Of a stretch of DNA of 64,000 bases, positions 33,689 through 45,214 are shown one piece after another. The stretch is taken from the NCBI GenBank assembly GCA_028671895.1, contig JAPMAC010000221.1:7626001-7690000 (forward strand), given 5' to 3'. Both the position numbers and the translations under genes were made by a program. The notes beneath the pieces were generated by a model, which searched no databases, was not told where the DNA came from, and saw nothing but the letters and a program-made list of their open reading frames with translations. Positions within the stretch are counted from its first letter, which is position 1. The number at the start of each line of letters is the position of its first letter. This stretch comes from Oenanthe sinensis (taxonomy: Eukaryota > Streptophyta > Magnoliopsida > Apiales > Apiaceae).

Positions 33689-34261
33689 GAAGACCTTCAA
33701 CTGGAAACTGGTGAATACTTTCCTAGTGACAAGAAGAAGTCTGCAAAGAAGTGGCAAGAGGGACAAGCAAAACAGGCTGAAAAAACAAGGTATTGATGTT
33801 TAGACATCACATTGTGTGTAACTTGTGTTGCTATCATCTTATTGTTTGTTATTAACTTCTCCTCTGTCTTTGTTTTGCTGTTATAGGAAACTGCAATGCA
33901 GAATGCTAGCGTGTCTAGTGATGAGGATAATAATGTAGCTGCTGTTATTGCCAAGTCTTTAAAGGTACTTGAGATCATTTCAATTGGTTGCTAGGGTTTT
34001 TACTTGCAAGTCTTATGTGCAATTAGTTATGCCTGGCTCAAGAAAATTACTTGAAATACTTGGGTTTAGATTTCTTGCTAAAGTGAAAGGCCAAGAGCTC
34101 AGCAAACGTGTATTTTTGTGTTGCAGAAAAAGGCCAAGGAGCTCAGCAAGCAAGAATCCTTCGAGAAGATTGATCCCGAAACATATATTGCTGCTCCTGG
34201 AGAACCATCTTCACAAAAGAAGTCTAAGAAAGGAGATGCTATTTTCGAAGATCTGCCTTAA
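33689..34261 (+). pseudogene. KRR1: KRR1-like gene, 3' exons
   Basis: Three exons: 33689-33789 (EDLQLETGEYFPSDKKKSAK and onward, the conserved KRR1 segment after the KH domain), 33887-33964 (ETAMQNASVSSDEDNNVAAV, IAKSLK) and 34127-34261 (KKAKELSKQESFEKIDPETY, ending EDLP and TAA). Splice sites are GT-AG. The first join does not keep the frame (the exon is 101 nt and leaves two bases), and the usual Lys/Arg-rich stretch after KQAEKT is missing. The last intron holds a diverged copy (34084-34107) of the start of the last exon. With the early stop at about 24972 and missing middle exons, this is a broken gene. Confidence 0.82.
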
Positions 34262-35489
34262 AAACGTGTATGAAGCGCATCCATTAATCTGCACGGTCTC
34301 TAGTAAATGAGGAAGAGGATAATGTTGTGCCAAGATTGATATCCATTCTATTAGTCCTCTGATTCATATCTGGTCCCCTGGTTTTGCTACTCCATACAAT
34401 ATTTGTAGATCGAACAAGTTACTTGTGGCCAAAGAAATATTTTCACTGCTTCAAAATTTCTGTGTTATGAATAATATGTTTAATGCTTGCATCTTAGGAC
34501 TGATATTCTTTATGTTGTTTTTTAGAGCTGTGTTGCACTTCTCTATTTATTTCCGGCCGTTATGCTTCACTTCAGTTTACATGCCTAATTGCCTGTTTCT
34601 GCCAGTGTGTGTGTGTGTCTGTTATTAGTCTCTACTTCCGAGTACCAACTGCATTTCTTAGTTTGAGGGTATCTATTAAATTACTGCCTCTCTGAATTGA
34701 GTAATGCTAAGGGAACCAAACAAATTTTACAAAAAAATTCCCAAATGCCACATGTTTTGTTCTGATTGGTTGTGAAAATAATTAATGAGATGAACCTATA
34801 TATATTCAAATCAATCACATCAATTAAAACTATACATATTACCATATGCATCATGTCATATCATTTTGGTAAACTTTTTTGTAAAATTTGTTTAATTCTC
34901 TGGCATTACTCCTCTGAATTAGGTGCGTGTCAAATTTTCAAATCGAACCCGTACTGTATATAACTTTAAAATCATATAATTACAATCTTAAGCTGCATCA
35001 GCATTAGTTATTCCTCCTCTTGAAGACGCAAAAAGTGCCTCCTTAAATATTACTGGAAAATATCATGTTTGGCATGTGGCCAATACTGGCCAATGGCCAT
35101 ACGACCGACTCTGATCAATTTTAGTTATAAATTCGATCAGAGGTTTTAAAGAGTCATGGCGCATTCAATATTCTTAAGTTTCGTATGAATTACAATAATT
35201 TAAAAAAAAAAATAAGAACATGCCCGCACAGATTAAAGAGCTATAGAATAAAAGACAACGTACTAGTTGCAACAATCTGACAAAAAGCTAATGTCTGTAA
35301 TGTAATATAGTAACTCTGAATATTGAGGCAGCTTAATATCATATCATTGTATATTATACATGTATTCACTCAAGGCTCTGTACCTACAAAAGAAAAAACA
35401 AACATATCTAATTTGATAAGCAAACAAGATTCACAATGTGATCTACATAACATCCGAAAGCTTGTACATTCACACAAGTACAAATTTCA
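34262..35489. other. Tail-to-tail intergenic region
   Basis: Holds the presumed 3' UTRs of the KRR1-like remnant (plus strand) and of the lesion-inducing protein gene (minus strand). Small (GT)n run near 34606. No other feature seen. Confidence 0.6.
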
Positions 35490-37974
35490 TCAAGCTGTCT
35501 TTGGTCTCACGAGCTTCCTTTTAGTTTGCTTGCTTGAAATTAAGTTCTTCATGCCTATGAAAAACATCAATGAACCAAAAAGGGCGAAATTCTGCGCACA
35601 CAAAAAAAACAACAGAATAAATGCAAATGCTATTATCCCAGCATAAACGAATTACATATATATGACCATTAGTAAAATGGACAAACCAGCACAAAGTCCG
35701 TCTGTATTGCCTTAAAGTCTGATCGAGTAATGTCCTTGTTGAAGTAGTAGTTGTGCCATATTGGAGCAATGGTGAGCACACGGTTATACATCTACACAAT
35801 GATTGGAGAGAGCAAAAAGATGTTTAATGAGAAAGAGTTGATAGAATTGAAAGACCACTACCTTTTGTCAATCAATGAAGTCCTAATAAGAAACTCATTG
35901 TTCCTTGTTCATCTGATCACTACTAGTTTGCAATGTAACTTTAATTACTATATTTTCCACATCCCAGACAAATTTGTTTCTTTCTCATATTTTTAAAATA
36001 TTCTACAGAACTGATACTGATGCTTCCTACTTAATTGATTGAATTATAGCCAGAGTGTCAATAGCACTAAACCACAACTAACTAGGAACGAAGGGAGTAC
36101 TAAAAAATGTTATGATAGGCAAAGAAAAGAAATAGAGGTGGATACATAGGAGAATAGATATTACCAAGAGATAAGCACCAAGTCGGCTGCCAAATATAAA
36201 TAGTAAACCTCCAATACCATTTGATAGTAGAGAGAATAGGACAATATCTTTGGCCTGAAGAACATTATCATCAAATCAAGGACGGAACACAAAGCAAATG
36301 AAACTTAAACACTATATTAGACCAAACTGAACTTTAAAAAAAAAATGGATCTTACATTGATACTAGGAGTATTATTTAACTTGGACTTCACAAGTCTCTG
36401 AAAATCAGATAACATGGGACCAAATGCCTTCGCTGCAGGACCACCATTCTCACCAAATTCATTGTACCTGCATCGATGTATGCCAAATTAAGAACAAAAA
36501 AGTAATTAAAATGACAAAAAGTAAATCAGAAATACATTGAAGACATAATTTGACTGTGGAATTAAGGTCATAAAAAATACAAATATCAATTTTTTGGCAT
36601 CACCAATGCATTGGTCTTTACAATTGTAGATGCACTAATAAAAAATTGAATAAGGGAACAAGTCAATGAAAAATTGGTGCTCAATAAAACTATCCATCAA
36701 ATAATGCACTCAACTGGGAAACAATTACATACTGGCAATTAAAAAAAAAAATATGCTGGTGGTGCCCATAGCTGGTTAAACTTTTGTTATACGTAATTGA
36801 TATTGACCATCTGAACCAGTGGTATGCGAATAAATTAGAGCGTAAAACTTTTCCATCCTATTTTATAACAACAGTAGGCAACTTCAGAGCACACTAGAAT
36901 ATTGGTCTTGCCAAGGAGATTTTTTGTACTATCTAAAATAATACATACATACACAGATGTGTGTGCGCGCGTGTGTTATGTATTTAAGAATAAGTTTTCC
37001 TAAACACCCCCTACCCCCTAAGTTATGCATTTAAATCAGAGAGCATAAAGTTTTTAGTCTTGTTAATGTGTTTTATTAAGTACATAACATCATATCTATA
37101 TTTATACTATTTCCATATATGTTACAACCCTTTACACCGGATCCCGTAATATTATAAGTATTAGTCAAATCCGTGAATCCTGGTACTATGGACCAGAATT
37201 CTTGCTTCCTAGAATCCTACTTCAATATTTTATAAAAAATTAGTTCAACGTTTTATCATTTGTTGATGGGATTATCAAGGCAGATCAACCCATCAGGCCC
37301 CTGGCAATAATCATCAGAACCTGGCTAGACTACATAAGGTGTTTAAAAGCAGATTCTACCTACAACAATCTTAAAAGTTTAGCTATTCCGCAGCATCTTA
37401 TTTGAATAAGAAACCCAACAAGTAAAGACCGAGAACTCTCAGATAACATTGTACTTGTGTAGACCAAAAAAGGGAAAAAAATGATCTACGTTACCTATAA
37501 AAACCCACATTAGGACTTGACTCGGCTTACAATCTCTACTTGATACACCATCCATCCCTACCAAACAACTAGACACAACAAGTAACTAAAGCAGTGTGAG
37601 AAGTTCAACAACATTAATCATCTTCACGAAACTTTAACTAAAAACATACCACCCCTAAACCCCAAAAACCAGTTAAGATTCTACTAAACTGGAAATCAAT
37701 AACAACAAAGACAATAATCTAATTTAACTGAAAAACTAATAATCACACTTTATTATATCAAATTGTCATCATTAGTAAGCAAGAGCAAATAAAGAATTAT
37801 CAAACGAGATACATTAATTTAGTAGCTAGAAAAGGAACTAGATCTAATAGCAAGCGATATCAACATAATAAGATCACGAGAGAGAGAGAGAGAGAGATGG
37901 GTATACATTTGCCAAGCAGAGAGGATGAAAAAAGAGGCAAAGAGAAGCCTTCCAAGAAATGATAAGAAACCCAT
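35490..37974 (-). CDS. HR-like lesion-inducing protein, five exons
   Basis: A complete host gene. Exons: 37974-37907, 36467-36356, 36254-36165, 35791-35687, 35591-35490, all with GT-AG junctions and a continuous frame: 68+112+90+105+102 nt, 158 residues plus TGA. The start is MGFLSFLGRLLFASFFILSA, then WQMYNEFGENGGPAAKAFGP, as in plant HR-like lesion-inducer proteins (HR_lesion family, usually about 150-160 residues). Hydrophobic helices lie at about residues 4-22, 62-90 and 126-142, so it is a small multi-pass membrane protein. Family members were named for causing lesion-like cell death when overexpressed; the biochemical role is not settled. Intron one is long (1439 nt) with a GA run near the donor. 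No defect seen. Confidence 0.93.
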
Positions 37975-39787
37975 CTCGCCGATCAAGCTCCGGCAGCTTC
38001 ACCACTCTTCGATTTATCTGATTTTATTTGATTTGATTTTCTCATCCTCACTGATGAGAAAAGTAACCTTACAATGCATTTTGTTCTCAATTTATTTTTT
38101 ATTTTTTAGTCAAGTTTTTATTTTTAGTTGACCATCATAACAAATTAACAACATAATTTCCAAATGCCGAGTAATTACCTCACTATCATGTCTTAATTTT
38201 ATGCACTATCTTCATGTAATTTTATATAAATATAAAATAAAATATTCTTACTTTATTTAGATATAATCCTTTATTAATTTGTATAGTATCTTCATGTAGT
38301 GTTATATAAATATTGGAAAAGATATATTTATCTTATTTAAATCAATCAACTAGCTGGAGATATAAACTAAACAAAGAATTAGTCATTGAAATTTTATATA
38401 ATTCTAATTATAAAATCTTTATATAATGTTATTAAATTTATAAATTTTATTTATTTATTATTTTTATTAATATCAATTAAATTTATAAGAAAAACTAATA
38501 TAATAAAGAGTAAAGTGCACTTCGTGTAACTGTACTTTTTGTGTCAGACCACTTTAGATACTAACATTCTAAAACTACCACTTTAGGTACTAACATTTAA
38601 ATTAAATTTATTTTAATTATATTTTTAACTGTTTTTATAATTCATATAGAAAATAAAGTAAAACACAAATTTATGAATATATAGATAAACTTTTTTTATT
38701 AATTAAATTATGTTTATGAATCTTATCAAGGAGGTGTCTTGCCCAAGATTGTTAAATTTAATCTAATTATAAAACATATAAAGCGTATAATCCTCATTAC
38801 GTGTTTTTTAACTTGATTTATTGAAGTGCAGCATAAAAACAGAGTTTTGAATTTATCAGGTACATTTTTAATATAAATTAATTATCATAACTTTAAAGAT
38901 TGATTTATATATAAATTATTTCCTAATTATCATATATAATATAAAAATTGTTTTTGTACGGAAATAATATTTTTTTCCAACAAAATTGTGTAGTCTAGCG
39001 GAATTTTTTATTTGTCGCGTATATATATATAATTATTTTTATTCATAATATAATAATTTAATTTTTTTGTTACAAGAACAATTGTTTAATTATGAATGAA
39101 AAAGAAGAATCTCCCATAAGTTTTTATTCACATGCAATTTATTTTTAATGATTTTTTATATTTTTTGGATTCTATAAGTTTTAATACATTTAGAACACCT
39201 CCTCACACTTGAATGATTTATTGTACTCAAGGAATAAATATATACAATATATATTAAAAAAATAAAATAATAATAAATATATATAGATATTATAAAAAAA
39301 TGTTAGAAATACTCCCATCTACGTACGCATGAAGTCATGTGTTCAACTCCTTGCTGCGATAAATTAATTTCTTTTAATAAGAGAATAGATGGTCAACTAT
39401 CATGTCTGAAGACGGTTGACTGTTGAACGCTGACCTGGCGACATGGCATGAAGCGGCTTACTACTGTGTGCTCTGTTCATTTGTCTCTACAAACAGAGGA
39501 GATGCGCACATCAGGTAGCGTATAACTACCTACCTACACACAGGGCCCAAATATTTCTTCAGCTACAATTTTTTTTTCTCGGTCCCCAAAATATCAAATT
39601 AGTTACTCCATAAATTTAGAAGAATTCTATTATATCCTTGAAACATTTCACACAAAAATTATCAAGGCACTTTGCGGAAGTAAAATAAACTAATAATAAT
39701 AATAATAACTAACCATACAATAAGTTTAGGTTCTCTCCCAAGAAACGTATTTCTTTAGTTCTTTGGCTAGATATTTTGCAGTAGCTT
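37975..39787. other. Upstream region and AT-rich spacer
   Basis: The first few hundred bases are the presumed promoter/leader of the minus-strand gene; no convincing TATA box stands out. The rest is AT-rich with a duplicated CCACTTTAGRTACTAACATT near 38548-38595. No gene recognised. Confidence 0.5.
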
Positions 39788-40890
39788 TCAAACACCGGAG
39801 ATTATCACATCATTTATAGTTGCACTTTCCTCGATGTGATTTGAAGGCTGCTCCAAATACGGGTCGAGACGATGTCCATTAACTTTAATTGTATTTCTAT
39901 CATCCTTTTTAATAATCACAGCCCCATGTGGAAACACCTCAACAATTTCAAATGGATCAATATCGCAACTTCCTAGGAAAAAGATACAATGTAGAGTGAT
40001 ATAAGAAAACTTTTGCTCAACCTCAAAATGATTTCTCTGAGTCATCTTATCATGTATTTTTTTTTCTTTTCCTTGTAAATTCGAGCATTTTCAAAAGTTT
40101 CGTTGTGAAGTTCCTCCGATTCAGACAATTGTAACTTGCGATGCAGACCGTTAAGGGACATGTTAAACTTCTTAATAGCCCAATATTCTTTATGTTCAAG
40201 TTCCACCGACAAATGAAGGTTTTCATAAAAAATACAATATGGTGACATGGTAATAGGTGTCTTGAATGCAATCCTATAGGCCCAAAGTGCGTCATCTAAC
40301 CGTTGACTCCGATCTTTATGTGTATATCTCTCCGCCTTCTCTAGAATTTGTTTGATCTTCCTGTTAGACACCTCTGCTTGTCCATTGGTTTGTGGATAGT
40401 AAGGTGTAGAAAACTTTTGTGTGATGTTATACTTGTGAAACAATGTCTCTATGATCCTATTATAAAAATGCAATCCTCCATCGTTAATAACAACTCGCGG
40501 CATCCCAAACCTAGCAAAAATAGTCGTCCTCAAGTATTCTCCAACCTCTTTAAAATCGTTAGTGCGGGTGATTTTAGCTTCCACCCACTTTGACACGTAA
40601 TCAACTTTCAAAAGTAAATATAGAAAACCATTAGAATTTGGGAATTGACCCATAAAATCAAAACCCCAAACATCTCAAAAACATTCAAAATAGGATTCAT
40701 GGGCATTTTATTTTTTGCATTAATGTTCCCTAGTCGCTGGCATCTATCACACGTTTTGCAAAAATATTTAGCATATTTAAAAATTATAGGTATAATTATG
40801 ACAAAATTTTAAAACCAATTCAAATTCATTATGAGGCACACATCTCCTTAATATTAGATCTAGACAATACTTCCAAAGATAAGGATCATC
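39788..40890 (-). pseudogene. Athila-type gypsy integrase fragment
   Basis: Minus-strand reading. A degraded zinc-binding end (CQRLGNINAKNKMP near 40735) is followed by the integrase core (LLLKVDYVSKWVEAK; INDGGLHFYNR; YYPQTNGQAEVSNRKIKQIL; LDDALWAYRIAFKTP) and then the C-terminal part (VFPHGAVIIKKDD; IKVNGHRLDPYLE) to 39788. The wording of these blocks is that of the Athila lineage. No LTRs, gag or RT are found nearby; the second Asp block reads NDGG instead of the usual form, and frames change near 40042. Confidence 0.85.
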
Positions 40891-41226
40891 CCACATATAA
40901 AGTTTAAATAGTTTTTTATTTTATTTTCAACACTACGAATTTTAATTTATTATTTTTTAAAAATTCTATAGTTTAAATTTATTCAAAATAATGTTAATTT
41001 TTATTTTATTATTAATTTTAAATAAAATAATAATAATATATTCGATACTATTTTAATTATATTCAAAATAATTATATATTTAATAATCTCAAACTATTTT
41101 TTTCATATTTTATTGAATTATTTAAAATTTTATTTAACACATATCTTAACTATATAATTATGTAAGAATATTTTTATAAAATAATTTACACTAAATAAAA
41201 AATATTTTTTAAATTATTATATAATA
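40891..41226. other. AT-rich repeat DNA
   Basis: Its part 41070-41226 resembles 52090-52240 on the far side of Copia-2 (shared GAATTATTTAAAATTTTAT, CATATCTTAA and AAAATAATTTA). Both are copies of one AT-rich repeat family. Confidence 0.55.
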
Positions 41227-41720
41227 TTTTTTTCAAGAACCATTTAATAAACTAAAATACTATATAGGTTTTATTAAACTTAAAAAAAATTTAATCGTCA
41301 ACTTATAGTCTTATATATTTTTTTAATAATATAAAAAAAACTCAGTTAAATATAAGAACTAATATAATTTAAAAATAATATATTTTAAAAATAATTTTTC
41401 AAAAATCGTGCAACAAACTGAAATACTATATATAGGTTTTATTAAAATTAAAAAAAAATTAATCGTCAACTTATAGTCTTATATATATTTTTAATAATAT
41501 AAAAAAACTCAGTTAAATATAAGAACTAATATAATTTAAAAATAATATATTTTAAAAATAATTTTTCAAAAATCGTGCAACAAACTAAAATACTATATTA
41601 GTGTTATTAAAATTTAAAAAGTTTGAATAATAAAATTACAGTCTTATATATATATTTTATAATATAAAAAAATCAGTTAAATATAAGTAGTAATATAAAA
41701 ATATTGTTTACAATAATTCA
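41227..41720. repeat. Three tandem AT-rich units of about 172 bp
   Basis: Units begin near 41227, 41397 and 41568, each with TTTTTCAA-type start, ACTATATAGGTTTTATTAAA-type block, TTATAGTCTTATATAT and TCAGTTAAATATAAG. The third is more diverged. No coding capacity. Confidence 0.85.
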
Positions 41721-41790
41721 TGAAAGCGATTAAATTTAATCATTAATATTATATAAAAAGAATTCATTAAAAAAATTAAACATATAAAAC

Positions 41791-43034
41791 TGAAACCCTT
41801 TAGATTTTGATGATCACACTGTTAGCAAGCTGAAAGCTTGTATATGATATAAAATAGCAAGCTGTTATACATGTACTAACTTGATTTTGCAGGTAATAGC
41901 TTACTGATATGGTTATCAGTACAATATATATTTAAGTACATTGACAGCAAGCTGAAAGTAGGAAAACAAAGTGTTTCAGCAAGCTGACAGCATGGTAACA
42001 GGTTGTATCAGCAAGCTGGCACTGGAACGCAGAAACTGTTTGGATAAGCAAGGAAGTCCGAATTTCATGGAGAATTTATAGGATCTTTACTTGTACGAGT
42101 CTATCTAATATATATATGGTTATATATTATATTAGAGCTCAGTTTTATCAAATTCAAACAGATTTTAATATTCAAATTAATTTTCCTATTTAATAGGAGT
42201 TGGAGTTTGACTAAAACTTATCTTCTAAAAACCAACTCTTATCTATATTATATTGAGGCTGATTTCAAACGATTCTATCATCTTATTTATCCTCAATATA
42301 CGTATTTTTAAATATATATACGTACCTTATCTTAACTAATTCAAACGTTGTAATTTCAACGTTAGTTTTGGTTTGATAAAATCGAATATATATATACAAG
42401 TGTGTATAGTTTTTCTAAGAAGAAAAAGGAAGTGAAGCTAAACTGATTTGAAACATATATACACACTTCTTCTCAAACTTAAAACGTTCTTAGCAAATAT
42501 CTTTGAGCTCTAGTATTATATATACTTATATATATACGTTAGAGAGCTTATAGTTTGAGTTGTATCTTTATTCACTTGTATTTGTTCAAGGTGTAATTGG
42601 TTGTGGCTGGATATTGAGCTTGTGAAACAGGGTTTGGGAACTAGAGAGCTAGAGAAGGCTGTACTAGGGTAGTATAGTGCTTAGAGAGCTAGAGAGTTCG
42701 ATAGAACAGGGTTTCAGCAAGCTAGTATCAGTTGCAAGGGAATATGGGAGGAATATTATTGTAATCTTGTAATCGTGGTTGGTTTTGATTAATAATATTC
42801 TCTCTTACCAGTTGGTAGGGGACCAGGACGTAGACCATAGGAGATTAGGGGTCGAACCTGGCTAAAAGTCTTGGTGTTATTTACTTTTTCTGTACTGCAT
42901 TGCATATAGCAGCTAGCTGACAGTGTCTGTTAATCAATCTTAGCTAGCTGACAGGCTTAATAACTTGGTAAAATTAAAATTGGTCATTGTTAGCTATAAC
43001 ACCTATTCACCCCCCCTCTAGGTGTGCATTTTCA
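41791..43034 (+). repeat. 5' LTR of Copia-2
   Basis: 1244 bp, from TGAAACCC to GCATTTTCA. It carries several AGCAAGCTGA-type motifs (41824, 41858, 41949, 41980, 42010 and 42717). Confidence 0.95.
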
Positions 43035-43036
43035 TT

Positions 43037-43048
43037 TGGTATCAGAGC
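43037..43048 (+). other. Copia-2 primer binding site
   Basis: TGGTATCAGAGC two bases after the LTR, matching the 3' end of initiator methionine tRNA, as in most plant copia elements. Confidence 0.9.
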
Positions 43049-43090
43049 AGGCTATACTAATATCTTCTGTAACAGGAAAGTATAGAACAG

Positions 43091-45190
43091 ATGGCTGACA
43101 AATATCCAATGGGAAGTTCAGGCTCGAGGGCACCTCTTCTACTTGGCACAGAAAACTACAACTGGTGGAAAGGTAGAATGAAGCAGCACCTGGCCAGAGA
43201 ACCCATGGAGTGGAGAGTTACAGAAAAAGGTCCTTTCAAGTTTCTCACTACAGATGGTAAAGAAAAGGATATAGATGAACTCACTGCTGATGAGCTGATC
43301 AAGCTTGCTTACAACAACCGCGCTATCAACACTATCATGACTGGCTTATGTCCTGAAGAAAGTGACAAAGTTTCTTCATGTACTTCTGCAAAGGAGATGT
43401 GGGACACTCTTGAATTGTGTCATGAAGGTTCAAAATCCTTAAAGAAGGTTAAACTCAGCAAGCTGATGAATGAGTATGGTAATTTCAAGCTCAATGAAGG
43501 TGAATCTATTAAGGATGCTCAAGCAAGGTTCCAAGTCACTATGAATGGTCTCACTTTACTTGGCAAGAAAATTCCACAAGAAGAGATCAACATGAAAATC
43601 ATTAGTGCTGTTCCATGGATCTATGAACCTAAGGTCACTGCCTTAGAATCTTCTCCAACAATTGATACAATGGACACTCTAAGTGTTTTTGCTGAATTGG
43701 AGCAGTTTGAAGGCAAGATAAATGCTAGCCATGCAAATTCTACTTCTGATCTCACATCAAAGATAAAGAATTTGGCACTTCATGGTGATGACAGCAAGCT
43801 GAAATCTGATGATGAATTAGATGAGGAAATAGCACTCATGTCCAGAAAAATCAGGAAGATGATCGAACAGAAAAACAAGATGAAGAGAGATAGAAGGAGT
43901 TCAGATTTCTCTAAAACCAAAAAGTTCTCCAAAGATTCCAAAGGAGATTCAACATGTTTTGAATGTGGCAAAACTGGCCATTTCAAGAAGGACTGTTACA
44001 AGCTAAAAGGGAAACAGCAAGCTGGATACAAAGACAAGAAGAAATTTAAAGCTTTGCTAACCTGGAGTGATGATGAAGAAGACGTTTCACCAAGTGACAG
44101 TGACAACAATGATGATATGGTCAACCTTGCACTAGTTGGAATGGAGGATGATATTGTTCGAGGCTTAACTGAGGAGATCATTGCTGAAAGTGATTCTGAT
44201 GATGACAAAAGTGAGGTAAATTCATTCAGATTTGATATTTCTTCTGATAATATTATTCTAGATGAACTAACCATGCAGGATCAAGATAGTATATCTATAG
44301 AGGAATATAATTCAGTAAAGACAGAAAACAACAAGCTGTCAGAGAAGAATTCATATCTTAGACAGATGGTTCAAGATTTAATGGCAAAGGTGGAATCACT
44401 AATTGAAAGCAAGGAACCTGTCCAAGCAACAAATGAAGTCAAAATCAAAGAGCTTGAATCAAAAATTGAAGATCTAGAAGATTTCAACAAGATTCTGTTG
44501 AAAAGGAACAATGCTCTAGCTGATGAGATTTCTGATCTAAAGGCTGACATAGAGGCAAGAGATGCATGTCTTGAAACATTTAAACTCAGAGAATCTTCCA
44601 AGAAAGAATCATCTCAGCCTGCTGAAACATCATCTCAGCCTGCTGAAACATCATCTCAGCCTGCTGACAATACATCTCAGCCTGCTGCCACTTCATCAAA
44701 GCAAGCAGAAAGAATTATTTCCTTGGAAAAAGAAGTCATTAAGCTCAGAAAAGGCATGGGTACTTTTGTTCAAGGAGAAGAAGGTCTCAAATCAATGATG
44801 AAAAGCATCAAGGTACCTTTGGACAAAGAAGGAGTTGGTTTGAACTTCAACAAGAGGGCTACTGCACTAAAGTATGAAGGCAGACAAGGAAAGCCATACA
44901 AATATGCTATGCCCTGGACAAGCTGCAAGAAATGTGGTGGTAAAGGTCATTTAGCTCAAAATTGTAGATCTCAGCAAGCTACCAGAATTTACCAGAAAGA
45001 AGCTGACAGGAAGCCAGCTTACTGGAACAAACAGTCAGCTAGCCGAAATGGTTCTGGCAGGAAGAAAAGAACAAAGAATTCCTTTCCCAAAGTGGTTCAA
45101 ATGTGGATCAAGAAATCTGAATTAAATGTTCTTTATATACTTGCTACTAACCAATCAGGACCCAAACCAATATGGGTACCAAAAGGTTAA
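43091..45190 (+). CDS. gag: Copia-2 Gag, 699 residues, intact
   Basis: Structural protein forming the virus-like particle. The start follows the primer site by 43 bases and matches the start of the Copia-1 gag. UBN2/gag domain at about residues 10-215 (LLLGTENYNWWKGRMKQHLA; MWDTLELCHEGSK). First zinc knuckle CFECGKTGHFKKDC at about 288-301. An acidic Ser/Asp region and a coiled coil follow at about 420-500, then four repeats of SQPAET type at about 505-540. A second zinc knuckle CKKCGGKGHLAQNC lies at about 611-624. It ends IWVPKG and TAA. Pol follows in the same frame after two stops. Residue counts are long for copia Gag but usual for SIRE-type elements. Confidence 0.93.
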   Translation: MADKYPMGSSGSRAPLLLGTENYNWWKGRMKQHLAREPMEWRVTEKGPFKFLTTDGKEKDIDELTADELIKLAYNNRAINTIMTGLCPEESDKVSSCTSAKEMWDTLELCHEGSKSLKKVKLSKLMNEYGNFKLNEGESIKDAQARFQVTMNGLTLLGKKIPQEEINMKIISAVPWIYEPKVTALESSPTIDTMDTLSVFAELEQFEGKINASHANSTSDLTSKIKNLALHGDDSKLKSDDELDEEIALMSRKIRKMIEQKNKMKRDRRSSDFSKTKKFSKDSKGDSTCFECGKTGHFKKDCYKLKGKQQAGYKDKKKFKALLTWSDDEEDVSPSDSDNNDDMVNLALVGMEDDIVRGLTEEIIAESDSDDDKSEVNSFRFDISSDNIILDELTMQDQDSISIEEYNSVKTENNKLSEKNSYLRQMVQDLMAKVESLIESKEPVQATNEVKIKELESKIEDLEDFNKILLKRNNALADEISDLKADIEARDACLETFKLRESSKKESSQPAETSSQPAETSSQPADNTSQPAATSSKQAERIISLEKEVIKLRKGMGTFVQGEEGLKSMMKSIKVPLDKEGVGLNFNKRATALKYEGRQGKPYKYAMPWTSCKKCGGKGHLAQNCRSQQATRIYQKEADRKPAYWNKQSASRNGSGRKKRTKNSFPKVVQMWIKKSELNVLYILATNQSGPKPIWVPKG

Positions 45191-45214
45191 GTGTTGTTTT
45201 TGTGTGTTTTGTAG

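Noticed and set aside
33697..33978. 93-residue minus-strand frame
   Set aside because: It overlaps the KRR1-like exons on the plus strand and has no support of its own.
35521..35799. 92-residue minus-strand frame
   Set aside because: It reads through an intron of the lesion-inducing protein gene in the wrong frame; the spliced model explains the locus.
43996..44274. Ser-rich minus-strand frame
   Set aside because: Complement of the acidic region of gag.
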